Part shown: piece by piece, positions 39,018 through 47,724 of the stretch | Layout of the letters: the number at the start of each line of letters is the position of its first letter | Position numbering within the stretch: the stretch's first letter is position 1 | Source: Gordonia terrae | GTDB taxonomy: Bacteria > Actinomycetota > Actinomycetes > Mycobacteriales > Mycobacteriaceae | Reading direction: 5' to 3' | NCBI RefSeq assembly: GCF_001698225.1 | Contig: NZ_CP016594.1 | Location: 1,240,001 to 1,304,000 of the forward strand | DNA: 64,000 nucleotides | Notes under the pieces: generated by a model | What the model saw: the letters and a program-made list of their open reading frames with translations, nothing else | Databases searched by the model: none | What the model was told of the DNA's origin: nothing | Translations under genes and position numbers: made by a program

Positions 39018-40256
39018 GTGGCACGTGGAGCGTGCTCAGCGAATGACGTCGTGTTGACGCTCGGTAGCTCGGTGATCGCGGTGTCGGTCGACCCGTACCA
39101 CCGAGCCGTGGTCGCCTACGGCTATGAGGCCGCGGCCTCGGCGTCCGAGCGATTCATCGAGCAGGTGCTGATGCCCATCAGTCCGCAGGCCCGATTCCAT
39201 CGACGGTCGGACTTCTACTGGATCATCTACCTTCCGTGGACCGGCGCCGGTGACGACGAACTCGGACGCAACGCGCTGATCGAGGCCGCTCGCACCAAAC
39301 TCGGCGCCCACACCGTGAGCGACGGCGATCGAAGTTGGTTCCTCGACGTGTGCATGGGTGTCGCCGTCGGTGACGAGCAGCTCGCGGCGAGTTCCGAGGA
39401 CGATCTGGTCCGTCATGCCGACGCCGCGCTGTGTATCGCGCTCAGCAGCCGACGGGCCGTCGCATTCGCGACACCCACCATGCAGCGCCACATCCGGGCC
39501 GAGGTCGATCTGGCCGGTTGGTTGACCAGGTCGGTCGAGCGCGACTTCTCGGTCTTCTACCAGCCGATCGTCGCGGTGCCCGACCGGCGCGTCGTCGGCT
39601 ACGAGTCACTGCTCCGCTGGCACACCGAGTCCGGCGTTCTGGCTCCGGACGCGTTTCTCTCGGTGGCCGAGGGGATCTCGCTGCTCGCCCCCATCGGGCG
39701 GCATGCCATCGGGGAAGCCATCCGGGACCTGTCGGGGACGATCTCCGATGAGGTCGGCCCGGGTACGTTCGTCTCGTTGAACCTGTCCGGGCAGCAGCTG
39801 TGGGACGACGGGCTCGTCTCCTACGTGCACGGTCTGATCGACGGGCACGGTGTGGAGCCGTCGAGGGTGTGGGTCGAGGTGCGGGAGGACCAGGCGATCC
39901 GGGTCGACACGTCGGCCTCCCGGGCGATCGACGCGCTCCACGATCTCGGCTGCACCATCTGCATCGACGACCTCGGTGCCGGCTTCTCGGCACTCCGCTA
40001 TGTCCGCGATCTCCCGGTCGACGTCCTCAAGGTCGACCGCACCCTGATCGCGCAACTCGCCGACAGCTCCCCGGACCGCGCGGTGGTCCGTGCGATCGGC
40101 GAGATGGCCGCCGCCACCGGGGTGAAGATGGTGGCCGAGGGCATCGAATCGGAAGAGGTGCTCCCGATCCTGGAGGAGTTCGGGTTCGACTACGCCCAGG
40201 GCTACCTGTTCGGCCGGCCCGCGCCGCTGGTGGACCTGTTCGGATCGGATCGATAG
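39018..40256 (+). CDS. EAL-domain c-di-GMP phosphodiesterase with degenerate GGDEF-like N-domain
   Basis: A 412-residue protein. The N-terminal 160 residues resemble a GGDEF fold without the signature (DDLVRHADAALCIA is the equivalent of the late GGDEF helix). The EAL domain (about 165-405) has GYESLLRW (EAL as ESL), SLNLSGQQL, VWVEVRED, CIDDLGAGFSAL, VLKVDRTLI, MVAEGIES and QGYLFGRP. The metal ligands and catalytic lysine are kept, so hydrolysis of c-di-GMP to pGpG is likely. No transmembrane segment is present. It is the natural antagonist of the divergent cyclase. Confidence 0.92.
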   Translation: MARGACSANDVVLTLGSSVIAVSVDPYHRAVVAYGYEAAASASERFIEQVLMPISPQARFHRRSDFYWIIYLPWTGAGDDELGRNALIEAARTKLGAHTVSDGDRSWFLDVCMGVAVGDEQLAASSEDDLVRHADAALCIALSSRRAVAFATPTMQRHIRAEVDLAGWLTRSVERDFSVFYQPIVAVPDRRVVGYESLLRWHTESGVLAPDAFLSVAEGISLLAPIGRHAIGEAIRDLSGTISDEVGPGTFVSLNLSGQQLWDDGLVSYVHGLIDGHGVEPSRVWVEVREDQAIRVDTSASRAIDALHDLGCTICIDDLGAGFSALRYVRDLPVDVLKVDRTLIAQLADSSPDRAVVRAIGEMAAATGVKMVAEGIESEEVLPILEEFGFDYAQGYLFGRPAPLVDLFGSDR

Positions 40257-40296
40257 GCAGCCCGAACATGTTGTGGCCGAGCGAATCTGATCCTGC

Positions 40297-40400
40297 TCCC
40301 TGAGGAGCGAGCGAAGCGAGCCTCGAAGGGCGTGGTGACTTTTCTCGCCAGGACCTTCGAGGCTCGTCGCTATCGCTCCTCGCACCTCAGGGAGCGAAAG
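40297..40400. repeat. Long imperfect inverted repeat
   Basis: GCTCCCTGAGGAGCGAGCG then GCCTCGAAGG on the left (40297-40330) is complementary to CCTTCGAGGC...CTCAGGGAGC on the right (40353-40396), with a short bulge and a loop near 40331-40352. It follows the EAL gene, so it can act as a terminator. The GCTCCCTGAGGAGCG core recurs at 59998 and 60043. Confidence 0.65.
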
Positions 40401-40550
40401 GCTGTCGCTATCGCTCCTCGCACCTCAGGGAGCGAAAGGCTGTCGCTATCGCTCCTCGCACCTCAGGGAGCGAAAGGCTGTCGCTATCGCTCCTCGCGCC
40501 TCAGGAAGCGAAAGGCTGTCGCTATCGCTCCTCGTACCTCAGGGAGCGGA
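40362..40550. repeat. Five tandem copies of a 38-bp repeat
   Basis: Units start at 40362, 40401, 40439, 40477 and 40515. Each begins GCTGTCGCTATCGCTCCTCG and ends CTCAGGGAGCGAAAG. Copies 2 and 3 are identical; the others differ at a few positions. The period is not a multiple of three, so it is not coding. It is non-coding and palindromic, of the kind that spreads in actinobacterial intergenic DNA. Confidence 0.88.
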
Positions 40551-40627
40551 ATGAATCGTCGTCGATGGCACCTCCCGGTCAGCTCGCGGTTGCCGTGCGA
40601 AAAATGTTGTCGGCAAACGAGATCGAA

Positions 40628-41074
40628 TTATGTGACCGTTCCGGTCTCGATCGCCTGTGGTCGGCCGGAACTCTCGACCTCGATCCGTCGCGGCTTGGCT
40701 TTCTCGGCGACCGGGATCGTCACGGTGAGCACGCCGTTGTCGTAGCGCGCCGAGATGGCCGAGCTGTCGATGGCGTCGCCGAGGGTCAGTTGGCGGCGAT
40801 ACGTCCCGGAGAAGCGCTCGCTGGTCAACCACTGCACGCCCTCGTCGGATGGCGTACTGCGCTGGGCGGACAACGTGAGGACGCCGTTGTCGACGCTCAC
40901 GTCGATGGAGCCGGGATCGGCGCCGGGTAGATCGGCGACGAGCAGATAGTGGTCCTCGACCTTGTACAGGTCCAGGGGCATGAATCGCGGAGTGCGGGCG
41001 GTTCCGGCCGCTGAACCGGTCATCATGCCTCGTGTCCAGGCATCCATGTCGGAAAAGGGATCGAAACGAAGCAC
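40628..41074 (-). CDS. Hsp20/alpha-crystallin small heat-shock protein
   Basis: A 148-residue holdase. The alpha-crystallin domain spans about residues 35-135 (PLDLYKVEDHYLLVADLPGA, SVDNGVLTLSA, and the second strand YDNGVLTVTIP). A short N-terminal arm, MLRFDPFSDMDAW, precedes it. The start is GTG 41074 with AGGAGGTGAA just upstream. It is a single gene under a CIRCE element, so it should respond to HrcA and heat. It resembles mycobacterial Hsp20/Acr proteins. Confidence 0.92.
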   Translation of the reverse strand: MLRFDPFSDMDAWTRGMMTGSAAGTARTPRFMPLDLYKVEDHYLLVADLPGADPGSIDVSVDNGVLTLSAQRSTPSDEGVQWLTSERFSGTYRRQLTLGDAIDSSAISARYDNGVLTVTIPVAEKAKPRRIEVESSGRPQAIETGTVT

Positions 41075-41146
41075 AGCAGTTCACCTCCTGTTCTCAAGGC
41101 TGCTCGCCACCCGTCAGACGAGCAGTTCATCGCTGTACTGCCAACG

Positions 41147-41175
41147 AAGATAGCACCGGATCCGTGGCTCGTCTA
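41147..41175 (-). promoter_or_regulatory. hsp20 promoter
   Basis: Read on the minus strand, TAGACG (41175-41170) and TATCTT (41152-41147) are 17 bp apart. The -35 box overlaps the CIRCE element. Confidence 0.5.
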
Positions 41176-41199
41176 GCACTCTGGAGGGGAGAGTGCCAG
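41173..41199. promoter_or_regulatory. CIRCE element (HrcA operator)
   Basis: CTAGCACTC (41173-41181), a 9-bp spacer, then GAGTGCCAG (41191-41199). The consensus is TTAGCACTC-N9-GAGTGCTAA, so the arms match at most positions. HrcA binding here would repress hsp20 at normal temperature. Confidence 0.85.
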
Positions 41200-41324
41200 A
41201 AATTTTCCGGACCCGGAAACGACGGCACCCGACCGCGAGTCCTGCTGTGCCGGAGAAGATCCGGACGGCTGCGGAGAACACGATCGGGTGGCGTCTGGGT
41301 GGATCGGGGCAGCGGTGCGTGGGT

Positions 41325-41465
41325 CGCTCGCTACGCTCCCGGCGCCGGGTGGGATGCGGCCCGCTCGCTACGCTCCCGGCGCCGGGTGGGATGCGGCCCG
41401 CTCGCTACGCTCCCGGCGCCGGGTGGGATGCGGCCCGCTCGCTACGCTCCCGGCGCCGGGTCGGT
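41325..41465. repeat. Tandem 37-bp repeat, 3.7 copies
   Basis: Units start at 41325, 41362, 41399 and 41436 (last one partial). Each reads CGCTCGCTACGCTCCCGGCG then CCGGGTGGGATGCGGCC. Copies are identical. The last unit contains the stop codon and final residues of the enoyl-reductase-like gene. The rest (41200-41324) shows nothing recognisable. Confidence 0.88.
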
Positions 41466-42776
41466 GAGCTCGGTCGCGTCGATGCTGAACCCGGCGTTGC
41501 GCAGGCGGTCGATGAGGGCGTCGCCCATCGCCACGGCCGTCGTCAGGACCCCGGAGCGCTTGGGTAGGCGGTCGCGATCGAGGGCCAGTGCCAGTGCGCT
41601 CTCGGCGAGCATCACCGCGGTGGCCTTGTATCCGGGGTCGCCCTGGGCGCGCATCCGGGCCCGGTAGCGACGGCCGGTGGTGGTCCGGGTGAATGTTCCG
41701 ACCACGAAATAGCCGTTCTCGCGGGCCTTTTCGCTCGGCCCGTCGCCGGGCTTCGGGAGCACGCGGTCGAGGACTCGACGCGTGGGACCGAAACTCATCG
41801 CTCCCATGAACGCGCCGGTGCCGACCGCGACCGCACCGGCGAGCAGTGTCGAGACCGCGGGCACGCTGCCGACGCTCATCGTCTCCGCATAATGGAAATT
41901 CTTGCCATAGGCGTTGTCCAGCAGAGCATTCGAGCGTCGGACGATTCGTGTGTTGTGCGCCGCCATGAAGAAGGGGGCGAGTGTGCCGCGCAGCGACGGG
42001 TCGACCTTCTTGGCGTTGATGATGGACAGGTCGCTGGGTTCGTCGGACAGGCTGACCCGGGGCACGTCGCCCGGCCCGCTGGACAGCGCCTGCGGGTTGA
42101 GCATGAGTCGTCGGGACTGCGCGTTGCGGGCCTCCTCGGCGATCACGCGCATGGAATCGATGGTCCCGCCGGAGATCCCGCCGCGGAACGACTCGACGAC
42201 GAGGGTGGTGTCGGTCATCTCGCCCGCGGCGTCGTCGGCGATCTTCTTGAACAGCGCGTAGGTGGTGATGTCGGACGGTACGGAATCGAAGCCGCAGGAG
42301 TGGACGATGCGAGCCCCCGAGGCGGCGGCGACATCGTGGACCTTGTCGATGGAGTAGCGCACGAAGGGCACCTCGCCGGTCAGGTCGACGTAGTCGGTGC
42401 CTGCGGTCGCCGCCGCCACCACGAGGGCCTCGCCGTACTTCAGGTAGGGACCCACCGTGGTGCAGACGACCTGCGTGCGCGCGACCATGGCGTCGAGTGC
42501 CGCGGGCGACTCCGCGTCGGCGATGATCAGGGGCCAGTCGTGCGCGCGCAAGGGCAGACGCTCGCGCGCGGCGGTCAACTTCGACTCGTTGCGTCCCGCC
42601 AGCGCGATCTTGGTGCCGATGGGTGCGTGGTCGGCCAGATACCGGGCCGTGAGTTCGCCGACGAAGCCGCTGGCGCCGTAGACCACGACGTCGAATTCGC
42701 GACCGTGCCCGCCGGGCCCGCCATTCGGAGTCGGTTCTGGAGTGGATGTGGTGTCGGTGTTCGATTCCCCGCTCAT
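41442..42776 (-). CDS. Saccharopine-dehydrogenase-like / trans-acting enoyl reductase family
   Basis: A 444-residue NAD(P)-binding protein. The Rossmann motif GASGFVGELTARYLA is near residue 35, with AGRNESKLTAARERL after it. TVGPYLKYGEALVVAAA and VHSCGFDSVPSD are strong signatures of the Rv2449c/Rv2953 family. Rv2953 is the trans-acting enoyl reductase for phthiocerol dimycocerosates. ATG 42776 is preferred over the in-frame ATG upstream because it avoids a basic, atypical leader. The C-terminus ends inside a tandem 37-bp repeat, so the last residues may differ from relatives. Confidence 0.85.
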   Translation of the reverse strand: MSGESNTDTTSTPEPTPNGGPGGHGREFDVVVYGASGFVGELTARYLADHAPIGTKIALAGRNESKLTAARERLPLRAHDWPLIIADAESPAALDAMVARTQVVCTTVGPYLKYGEALVVAAATAGTDYVDLTGEVPFVRYSIDKVHDVAAASGARIVHSCGFDSVPSDITTYALFKKIADDAAGEMTDTTLVVESFRGGISGGTIDSMRVIAEEARNAQSRRLMLNPQALSSGPGDVPRVSLSDEPSDLSIINAKKVDPSLRGTLAPFFMAAHNTRIVRRSNALLDNAYGKNFHYAETMSVGSVPAVSTLLAGAVAVGTGAFMGAMSFGPTRRVLDRVLPKPGDGPSEKARENGYFVVGTFTRTTTGRRYRARMRAQGDPGYKATAVMLAESALALALDRDRLPKRSGVLTTAVAMGDALIDRLRNAGFSIDATELTDPAPGA

Positions 42777-42833
42777 CTTCCCGACTTTACGTGGGACGCG
42801 GGTCACACGTAACCGCCGAGTCGGATGGAACGG

Positions 42834-43946
42834 TCATGGTGAGCGCCGCGCCGCGAGACGGGCGGCGAAGGGCGCGACGAACAGCATGAGCAGCACGCGC
42901 AGGATCTGGGCGGCGACCACGAAGGCGACGTTGCCGCCGGCGCCGGTCGCGGCCGCGAGCACCGCATAGATGCCGCCCGGTGTGGTCGCGAGATAACAGT
43001 CGAACATCGACTCGCCGGTCCAGGCGGACAGCGCCACCCCGAGCAGGGCGCAGCCGGCGCCGATGACGAGGATCAGCACCAGCGCGAGGGGCAGGACGCG
43101 GCCGATCGCCCGCAGCCGCGGCATCGTGAAACCGAGTCCCGCCTGCCAGCCGATCACGGCGTAGGCGACGGCGAGCAGGGCGGGGGAGACCTCGGCCGAG
43201 CCGGCGATCCCGGTCAGCTCGGCCACGGTGGCCAGCGCCAGCGGACCGAGCAGTCCGGCGGCGGGCATGCGCAGCAACCGGCCGAGCGGAATCCCGACGC
43301 CGAGGCACACCGCGAGGAGCAGCAGGCCCCAGGCTTGCCCCTGCAGGGTCTCCGCCGACCACGCGTCGGCACCCGGTGCGACGGCATCCCCGTCGGCGCC
43401 GAACACGAGCGAGGCGACCAGCGGGATGGTGACGGTGACCAGGGCGACGCGCAGGTATTGGATGACCGCGACCATCCGTTCGTCGCCACCGAACTCGCGG
43501 GCCAGCGCGACCAGCCCGGACGCCCCGCCTGCGACGAGTGCGAGGGAGCCGGTCAGCGGGTCGACGTCGCGGTGCAGGCCGAGCAGGGCGCCGCAGGCGA
43601 TCGAGATGACCAGGGTGCCCACGCCGATGACGAGAACCGGGAACCACGACGAGCCGAGGCCGCTGACGGTCTCGGGCTCGGCCATCGTGCCGATGAAGAC
43701 ACCGAGGACACCCTGCGACGCCACGAACGCCCACCGCGGGACGATCGGTTCGTCGGCATCGGCCGGTGTTCGGGCGGTTCCGGATTCGGTGCCCGTCCGG
43801 CCTGGGGCGCGGCCGGCGATGGCGAGGGCCCCCGCGACCACGAGGCCCGCGAACAGGGCGGCGGCGTCGACGTCGAAGACCTCGAGTACCAGCGTCGCGA
43901 CCGCGGTGAGGAGTACCAGCAGAATCCAGCGACGCACTGGCTCCAC
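42834..43946 (-). CDS. AbrB-duplication-family membrane protein
   Basis: A 370-residue hydrophobic protein with about ten transmembrane segments and an internal duplication. Features are PRWAFVASQGVLGVFIGTM, SLALVAGGASGLVALAREFGG, QYLRVALVTVTIPL in the first half and GFTMPRLRAIGRVLP, TTPGGIYAVLAAATGAGGNV in the second. The GGASGL and TPGG repeats define the AbrB (Gneg_AbrB_dup) family, of unknown transport function. The GTG start at 43946 is chosen at the first hydrophobic segment; a longer antisense frame reaching 45851 lies over menD and is discarded. Confidence 0.78.
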   Translation of the reverse strand: MEPVRRWILLVLLTAVATLVLEVFDVDAAALFAGLVVAGALAIAGRAPGRTGTESGTARTPADADEPIVPRWAFVASQGVLGVFIGTMAEPETVSGLGSSWFPVLVIGVGTLVISIACGALLGLHRDVDPLTGSLALVAGGASGLVALAREFGGDERMVAVIQYLRVALVTVTIPLVASLVFGADGDAVAPGADAWSAETLQGQAWGLLLLAVCLGVGIPLGRLLRMPAAGLLGPLALATVAELTGIAGSAEVSPALLAVAYAVIGWQAGLGFTMPRLRAIGRVLPLALVLILVIGAGCALLGVALSAWTGESMFDCYLATTPGGIYAVLAAATGAGGNVAFVVAAQILRVLLMLFVAPFAARLAARRSP

Positions 43947-43956
43947 AGTAAGGCCC

Positions 43957-44038
43957 GCCGCCGGGAGCGGAGCGAGTGGGGCGAGCGGGGCGAATGGTGG
44001 CCGCCGCCGGGAGCGAGGTGAGCGGAGCGAGTGGGGCG
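43957..44038. repeat. Two copies of a GC-rich GGAGCGAGTGGGGCG repeat
   Basis: GCCGCCGGGAGCGGAGCGAG then TGGGGCG (43957-43983) recurs at 44003-44038 with a 9-bp insertion. It lies between the AbrB-family gene and the methyltransferase. Confidence 0.6.
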
Positions 44039-44656
44039 TCAGGCCGGGCGCGCGGTCCCGAGGCTCAGTGCGCCGAAGGGTTTCGGGACGCCGGGCTGAT
44101 AGAACGCGTCGACGGGCCCGAGCGCGAAGCCGGCGGCGGTCAGCTCGGCGCGGACGTCGCGGGTGAGGTGGCAGCCGCCCGCGACCCGCTTCTGGATCGG
44201 CTCGAGGCGCCGCTGCCATCGACGGACCCGCGCGTCCGGGGCGGATCCGTGCTCGAGGAACGCCAGCTGTCCGTCCGGGCGCAACACGCGACGCAGTTCG
44301 CCGAGGGCCGCCCGCACATCGGGGATGGTGCACAGGGTGAAGGTGGTGAGCGCGGCGTCGAAGGAATCGTCGTCGAACTCCAGCCGCTGGCCGTCGAGTC
44401 CGGCGCGTTCGATGGGCACCGTGGACGTGGCGACGCGATCGGTGGCCATCGACCATCCGACCGCGGAGGGTTCGACCGCGGCGACCTCCGTGAGAGTGGG
44501 CGGGTAGACGCCGACGTTGAGTCCCGAGCCGAATCCGATCTCGATCATCCGACCGGACAGGGGTGCGCAGGCCCGTGCTCGCAGCGGGGTCAGTGCGGCC
44601 ATGCCGCAGGTGCGTTCGATGAGGTGCGGCAGGACCCGGTCGTCGTAAAAGCCCAC
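44039..44656 (-). CDS. Class I SAM-dependent methyltransferase
   Basis: A 205-residue protein. Motif I is EIGFGSGLNVGVYPP (about residue 38), the acidic loop is VEPSAVGWSMA, and the post-motif is FDAALTTFTLCTIPD with RRVLRPDGQLAFLEHG. A UbiE-like small-molecule methyltransferase is likely. Its substrate is unknown. It lies divergently 90 bp from menD, but is distinct from menG further downstream. Confidence 0.8.
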   Translation of the reverse strand: MGFYDDRVLPHLIERTCGMAALTPLRARACAPLSGRMIEIGFGSGLNVGVYPPTLTEVAAVEPSAVGWSMATDRVATSTVPIERAGLDGQRLEFDDDSFDAALTTFTLCTIPDVRAALGELRRVLRPDGQLAFLEHGSAPDARVRRWQRRLEPIQKRVAGGCHLTRDVRAELTAAGFALGPVDAFYQPGVPKPFGALSLGTARPA

Positions 44657-44732
44657 GTGACGAGGGTAACGCCGCTCCCCGCCGTGATGTCGGGACTCGG
44701 GAGTACCCGGTAGTGGTCCCCGGCCCCACCAC

Positions 44733-44738
44733 TAGGCT
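44733..44738 (+). promoter_or_regulatory. Leaderless -10 box of menD (TAGGCT)
   Basis: TAGGCT ends 7 nt before the ATG at 44745. The 11-mer ACCACTAGGCT is identical to the one before the DUF3592 gene at 46485-46495. Confidence 0.55.
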
Positions 44739-44744
44739 TGTGGG

Positions 44745-46448
44745 ATGAACCGACCGGCCCAGAACGCCCCGGGGCCCAATCCGTCCACGCTGCAGGCCCG
44801 GGTCATCGTCGACGAGATGATCCGCGGCGGTGTCCGTGAGGCCGTCCTGTGTCCGGGGTCGCGCAACGCGCCGCTCGCCTTCGCCCTCCACGCCGCCGAC
44901 GCCACCGGCCGGTTGCGGTTGCACGTGCGGATCGACGAGCGTTCGGCGGGTTACCTCGCGCTCGGTCTCGCGGTGTCGTCGGGACAGCCCGTGCCCATCG
45001 TGATGACCAGTGGCACCGCGGTGGCGAACATGGGGCCTGCGGTCTTCGAGGCGAACTATGCGCGGGTGCCGCTCGTCGTCGTCAGCGCCAACCGTCCGTA
45101 CGAGCTCCTCGGTTCCGGTGCCAATCAGACCGTCGAGCAGTTCGGCATCTTCGGGACCCAGGTGCGTGCGGCGATCAGCCTCGGCCTCGCCGAACAGGAC
45201 CTCGACACCAACAGCCAGTGGCGGTCGGCGGTCGGCCGCGTGCTGGCCGCGGCCCGGGGCGCGCGTACCGGCAACGCCGGCCCGGTGCAGTTCGACATCC
45301 CGCTGCGCGAACCGCTCGTGCCCGACCCGGACGAGCTCGCGGGCCCCGACCCGACGGCCGATCTCGGAGCGTTCTCGGGCCGGCCGGGCGGGCTGCCCTG
45401 GACCCAGGCACCGGTCGGCAAGCTCGACGTCCCGCTGCCCATCGACCTGTCCCTGGACACCGTGGTCGTGTCGGGACACGGGTCGGGTGTCCATCCGGGT
45501 CTCGCCGGCGTACCCACGGTCGCCGAACCGACAGCACCGCGGCCGGCGACGCCGCTGCATCCGCTGGGCCTGAACTCGGTCCGACCCCAGCAGGCGATCA
45601 TCTGTGGCCGGCCGACGTTGCATCGCGGGGTGTCCCGCCTGCTCGCCGACCCCGAGGTCCGTGTCTACGCACTCACCACGGGGCCGCGATGGCCCGATGT
45701 GTCGGGCAACGTCTACGCGACCGGCACCCGCATCGAGGTCGTCGGCGAGCCGCGGGAGGACTGGCTCAAGGAATGCGCGGCGGTACAGGAGCGGGTGGCG
45801 TTCGCCGTGACCGCCGAACTCGACGAACCGGGCCCGGCCACCGGACTCCACGTCGCCCGCGCGGTCGGCGACGCCATGGCCGCGGGTGACCAGCTCGTCG
45901 TCGGGGCCAGCAACCCCATCCGCGACATCGCGCTGGCCGGCCGGATCACCGACGGTGTGCGGGTGCTCTCAAACCGCGGGGTCGCGGGCATCGACGGGAC
46001 CAACTCGACGGCGATCGGGGCCGCGATGGCCCTCGACCGGGATCGGGCCGGCGCGCGGACCATCGCGTTGATGGGCGACCTGACGTTCGTGCACGACGCG
46101 ACCGGCCTGGTCGTCGGCCCGGGGGAGCCGCGCCCGTCGTCGCTGCGGATCGTCGTGGCCAATGACGACGGCGGCGGCATCTTCGGCCTGCTGGAACAGG
46201 GTGACCCGCGGTACAACACCGGCCTGTACGCCGGGGCGTACGAACGGGTCTTCGGCACACCTCATCGCACCGACATCGCATCGATGTGCGCGGGTTTCCA
46301 CATCCCGCATCGGCGGGCGACGGTCGCCGAACTGGGCGGGGTGCTCGCGGAGGAGCCTGCTCCCGGCGGGATCGAGGTCGTCGAGGTCGCCACCGACCGC
46401 GAGCGGCTACGGGCAGTGCACGCGGCGATCGCCGCACGTCTCCGGTAG
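44745..46448 (+). CDS. menD: SEPHCHC synthase
   Basis: MenD, a thiamine-diphosphate enzyme, joins 2-oxoglutarate and isochorismate in the early part of menaquinone synthesis. The 567-residue protein has [38 protein letters not shown] (Glu for ThDP), [19 protein letters not shown] and the ThDP motif [13 protein letters not shown]...[14 protein letters not shown] 44745 is supported by its leaderless promoter. It corresponds to Rv0555, and the following DUF3592, mgtA and menG keep Rv0556-Rv0558 order. Confidence 0.95.
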   Translation: MNRPAQNAPGPNPSTLQARVIVDEMIRGGVREAVLCPGSRNAPLAFALHAADATGRLRLHVRIDERSAGYLALGLAVSSGQPVPIVMTSGTAVANMGPAVFEANYARVPLVVVSANRPYELLGSGANQTVEQFGIFGTQVRAAISLGLAEQDLDTNSQWRSAVGRVLAAARGARTGNAGPVQFDIPLREPLVPDPDELAGPDPTADLGAFSGRPGGLPWTQAPVGKLDVPLPIDLSLDTVVVSGHGSGVHPGLAGVPTVAEPTAPRPATPLHPLGLNSVRPQQAIICGRPTLHRGVSRLLADPEVRVYALTTGPRWPDVSGNVYATGTRIEVVGEPREDWLKECAAVQERVAFAVTAELDEPGPATGLHVARAVGDAMAAGDQLVVGASNPIRDIALAGRITDGVRVLSNRGVAGIDGTNSTAIGAAMALDRDRAGARTIALMGDLTFVHDATGLVVGPGEPRPSSLRIVVANDDGGGIFGLLEQGDPRYNTGLYAGAYERVFGTPHRTDIASMCAGFHIPHRRATVAELGGVLAEEPAPGGIEVVEVATDRERLRAVHAAIAARLR

Positions 46449-46489
46449 CGCGGCACCGGCCGGGCCGCGAACTCCTCGGGGCGCACCAC

Positions 46490-46495
46490 TAGGCT
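46490..46495 (+). promoter_or_regulatory. Leaderless -10 box of the DUF3592 gene (TAGGCT)
   Basis: TAGGCT ends 7 nt before the ATG at 46503, matching the menD promoter sequence ACCACTAGGCT. Confidence 0.5.
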
Positions 46496-46502
46496 GAACG
46501 GC

Positions 46503-47015
46503 ATGAATCCGGTGATCCAGCGACGCGTGCAGCTCGGTTTGCTCGTCGTCGGCGTCACGATCACCTTCATGGCGCTGACCCTCATCGCCGGGTGCTTCAA
46601 GAACGACTCGACGATCGAGGCCAGCAAGGCGACCGTGATGGCCGAGGTCGTCTCGGTGGACAGCCTGCACGCCGCGGTGAACTTCCAGACACCGGACGGC
46701 TCGTTCCACAGTCCCCGCTTCGGGCTGCTGTACCCGACGGAACTGAGCGAGGGGCAGCGGATCAGCGTCGACTACGCGGTCTACAACCCCGATCTGGCCC
46801 GGCCGACCGGCCGCACCGCGGTGCTGTCGATCATCCCGGCACTGTCGGTGATGGTCGGGGCATGGCTGGTCGTCGGCCTGCTGATGGTCGCGGTCGCGGA
46901 GTTCAGCCGCCGCCGGCGACGACGCGACGATGCCGGTGAGAACACGGACGGCCGGGACGCGGACGAGCAAAACGCGGCCGAGCGGGACGAGACGGTCAGC
47001 CCGGGATCACCCTGA
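46503..47015 (+). CDS. DUF3592-type membrane protein (Rv0556-like)
   Basis: A 170-residue protein with two transmembrane helices: one near the N-terminus (about 10-32) and one at about 103-125. The loop between forms a beta-rich extracytoplasmic domain (VMAEVVSVDSLHAAVNFQTP). The C-terminal tail is highly charged (RRRRRRDDAGENTDGRDADE). Function unknown. It follows menD as Rv0556 does. Its 3' end overlaps the convergent peptidase gene by 20 bp. Confidence 0.8.
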   Translation: MNPVIQRRVQLGLLVVGVTITFMALTLIAGCFKNDSTIEASKATVMAEVVSVDSLHAAVNFQTPDGSFHSPRFGLLYPTELSEGQRISVDYAVYNPDLARPTGRTAVLSIIPALSVMVGAWLVVGLLMVAVAEFSRRRRRRDDAGENTDGRDADEQNAAERDETVSPGSP

Positions 47016-47616
47016 GCGTGTCGCCGTCGACGACGATCGCCTCGTCGTCACTCAAGAAGTGCAGCCGATGGGTCGCGCCGAATCGTTCCCGCGTCGCCTC
47101 GACCGGGCCGCGCCCGCCGACCGTGCCCTCCGCGTGCGGGATCACCGTGGCGTCGATGAGTCCGAGTCCGTCGGTCGAGGTCAGGGGAGCGGCCTCCGTG
47201 GGATCGTCGAGCAGTGCCAGAGGTGCGATGTCGGGACCGACCACCGCGGCGCCGGCACTGACCCCGATGTAGGGGAGGCCGGCTCGCACCGCATCGACGA
47301 GCGCACCGTCGGCGCCGGCCAGTCGCAGCGCGCCGAGCAGGTGAAAGGTGTTGCCGCCGGCGACGACGACGGCGTCGACGTCACCGAGTCCCCCGGCGAA
47401 GGCGGCGGCCCCGATCAGTTCCGGGTCGAGGTCGGTGACCTCGAAGCCCTGTTGTCGCAGCGTGTCCCGTTCCAGGTCGAGCCAGGCGTGGTCGGGATAG
47501 ATCGACGACGCGGTGGGGACATAGGCGATGCGACGGCGCGGTCCGGTGAGCGGCGCGAGGAAAGCCGGGACGGGGGTGAGCCAGCGGCTCAGCAGCAGGA
47601 GATGGATGTCGGCCAC
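46996..47616 (-). CDS. Peptidase E-like (S51 family) hydrolase
   Basis: A 206-residue class I glutamine-amidotransferase-like protein of the peptidase S51 family. The nucleophile serine sits in YIGVSAGAAVVGP (about residue 120), preceded by the VVVAGGNTFHLLGAL strand. The expected late His lies in TVIPHAEG. The family cleaves Asp-X dipeptides or handles cyanophycin-type peptides. Specificity here is not known. It is antisense to the DUF3592 tail. Confidence 0.8.
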   Translation of the reverse strand: MADIHLLLLSRWLTPVPAFLAPLTGPRRRIAYVPTASSIYPDHAWLDLERDTLRQQGFEVTDLDPELIGAAAFAGGLGDVDAVVVAGGNTFHLLGALRLAGADGALVDAVRAGLPYIGVSAGAAVVGPDIAPLALLDDPTEAAPLTSTDGLGLIDATVIPHAEGTVGGRGPVEATRERFGATHRLHFLSDDEAIVVDGDTLRVIPG

Positions 47617-47724
47617 CCCTCCAGTCTCCCCGGTGCGCGGGCCACGGACCGTTCATCCCGAATTGGGCGGTCCGTCATGTTCCGGGGTGGAGCCCGGTCA
47701 AGTCTCCGGGGGACGATCTCGATC

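Noticed and set aside
40362..40550. CRISPR-like array
   Set aside because: The 38-bp units are directly contiguous with no unique spacers and no cas genes are nearby.
41325..41465. CRISPR-like array
   Set aside because: Identical 37-bp units abut without spacers; it is a simple tandem repeat.
42834..45851. Long minus-strand frame joining the AbrB-family gene to sequence over the methyltransferase and menD
   Set aside because: Only the 42834-43946 part has protein character; the remainder is antisense to menD and overlaps the methyltransferase in another frame.
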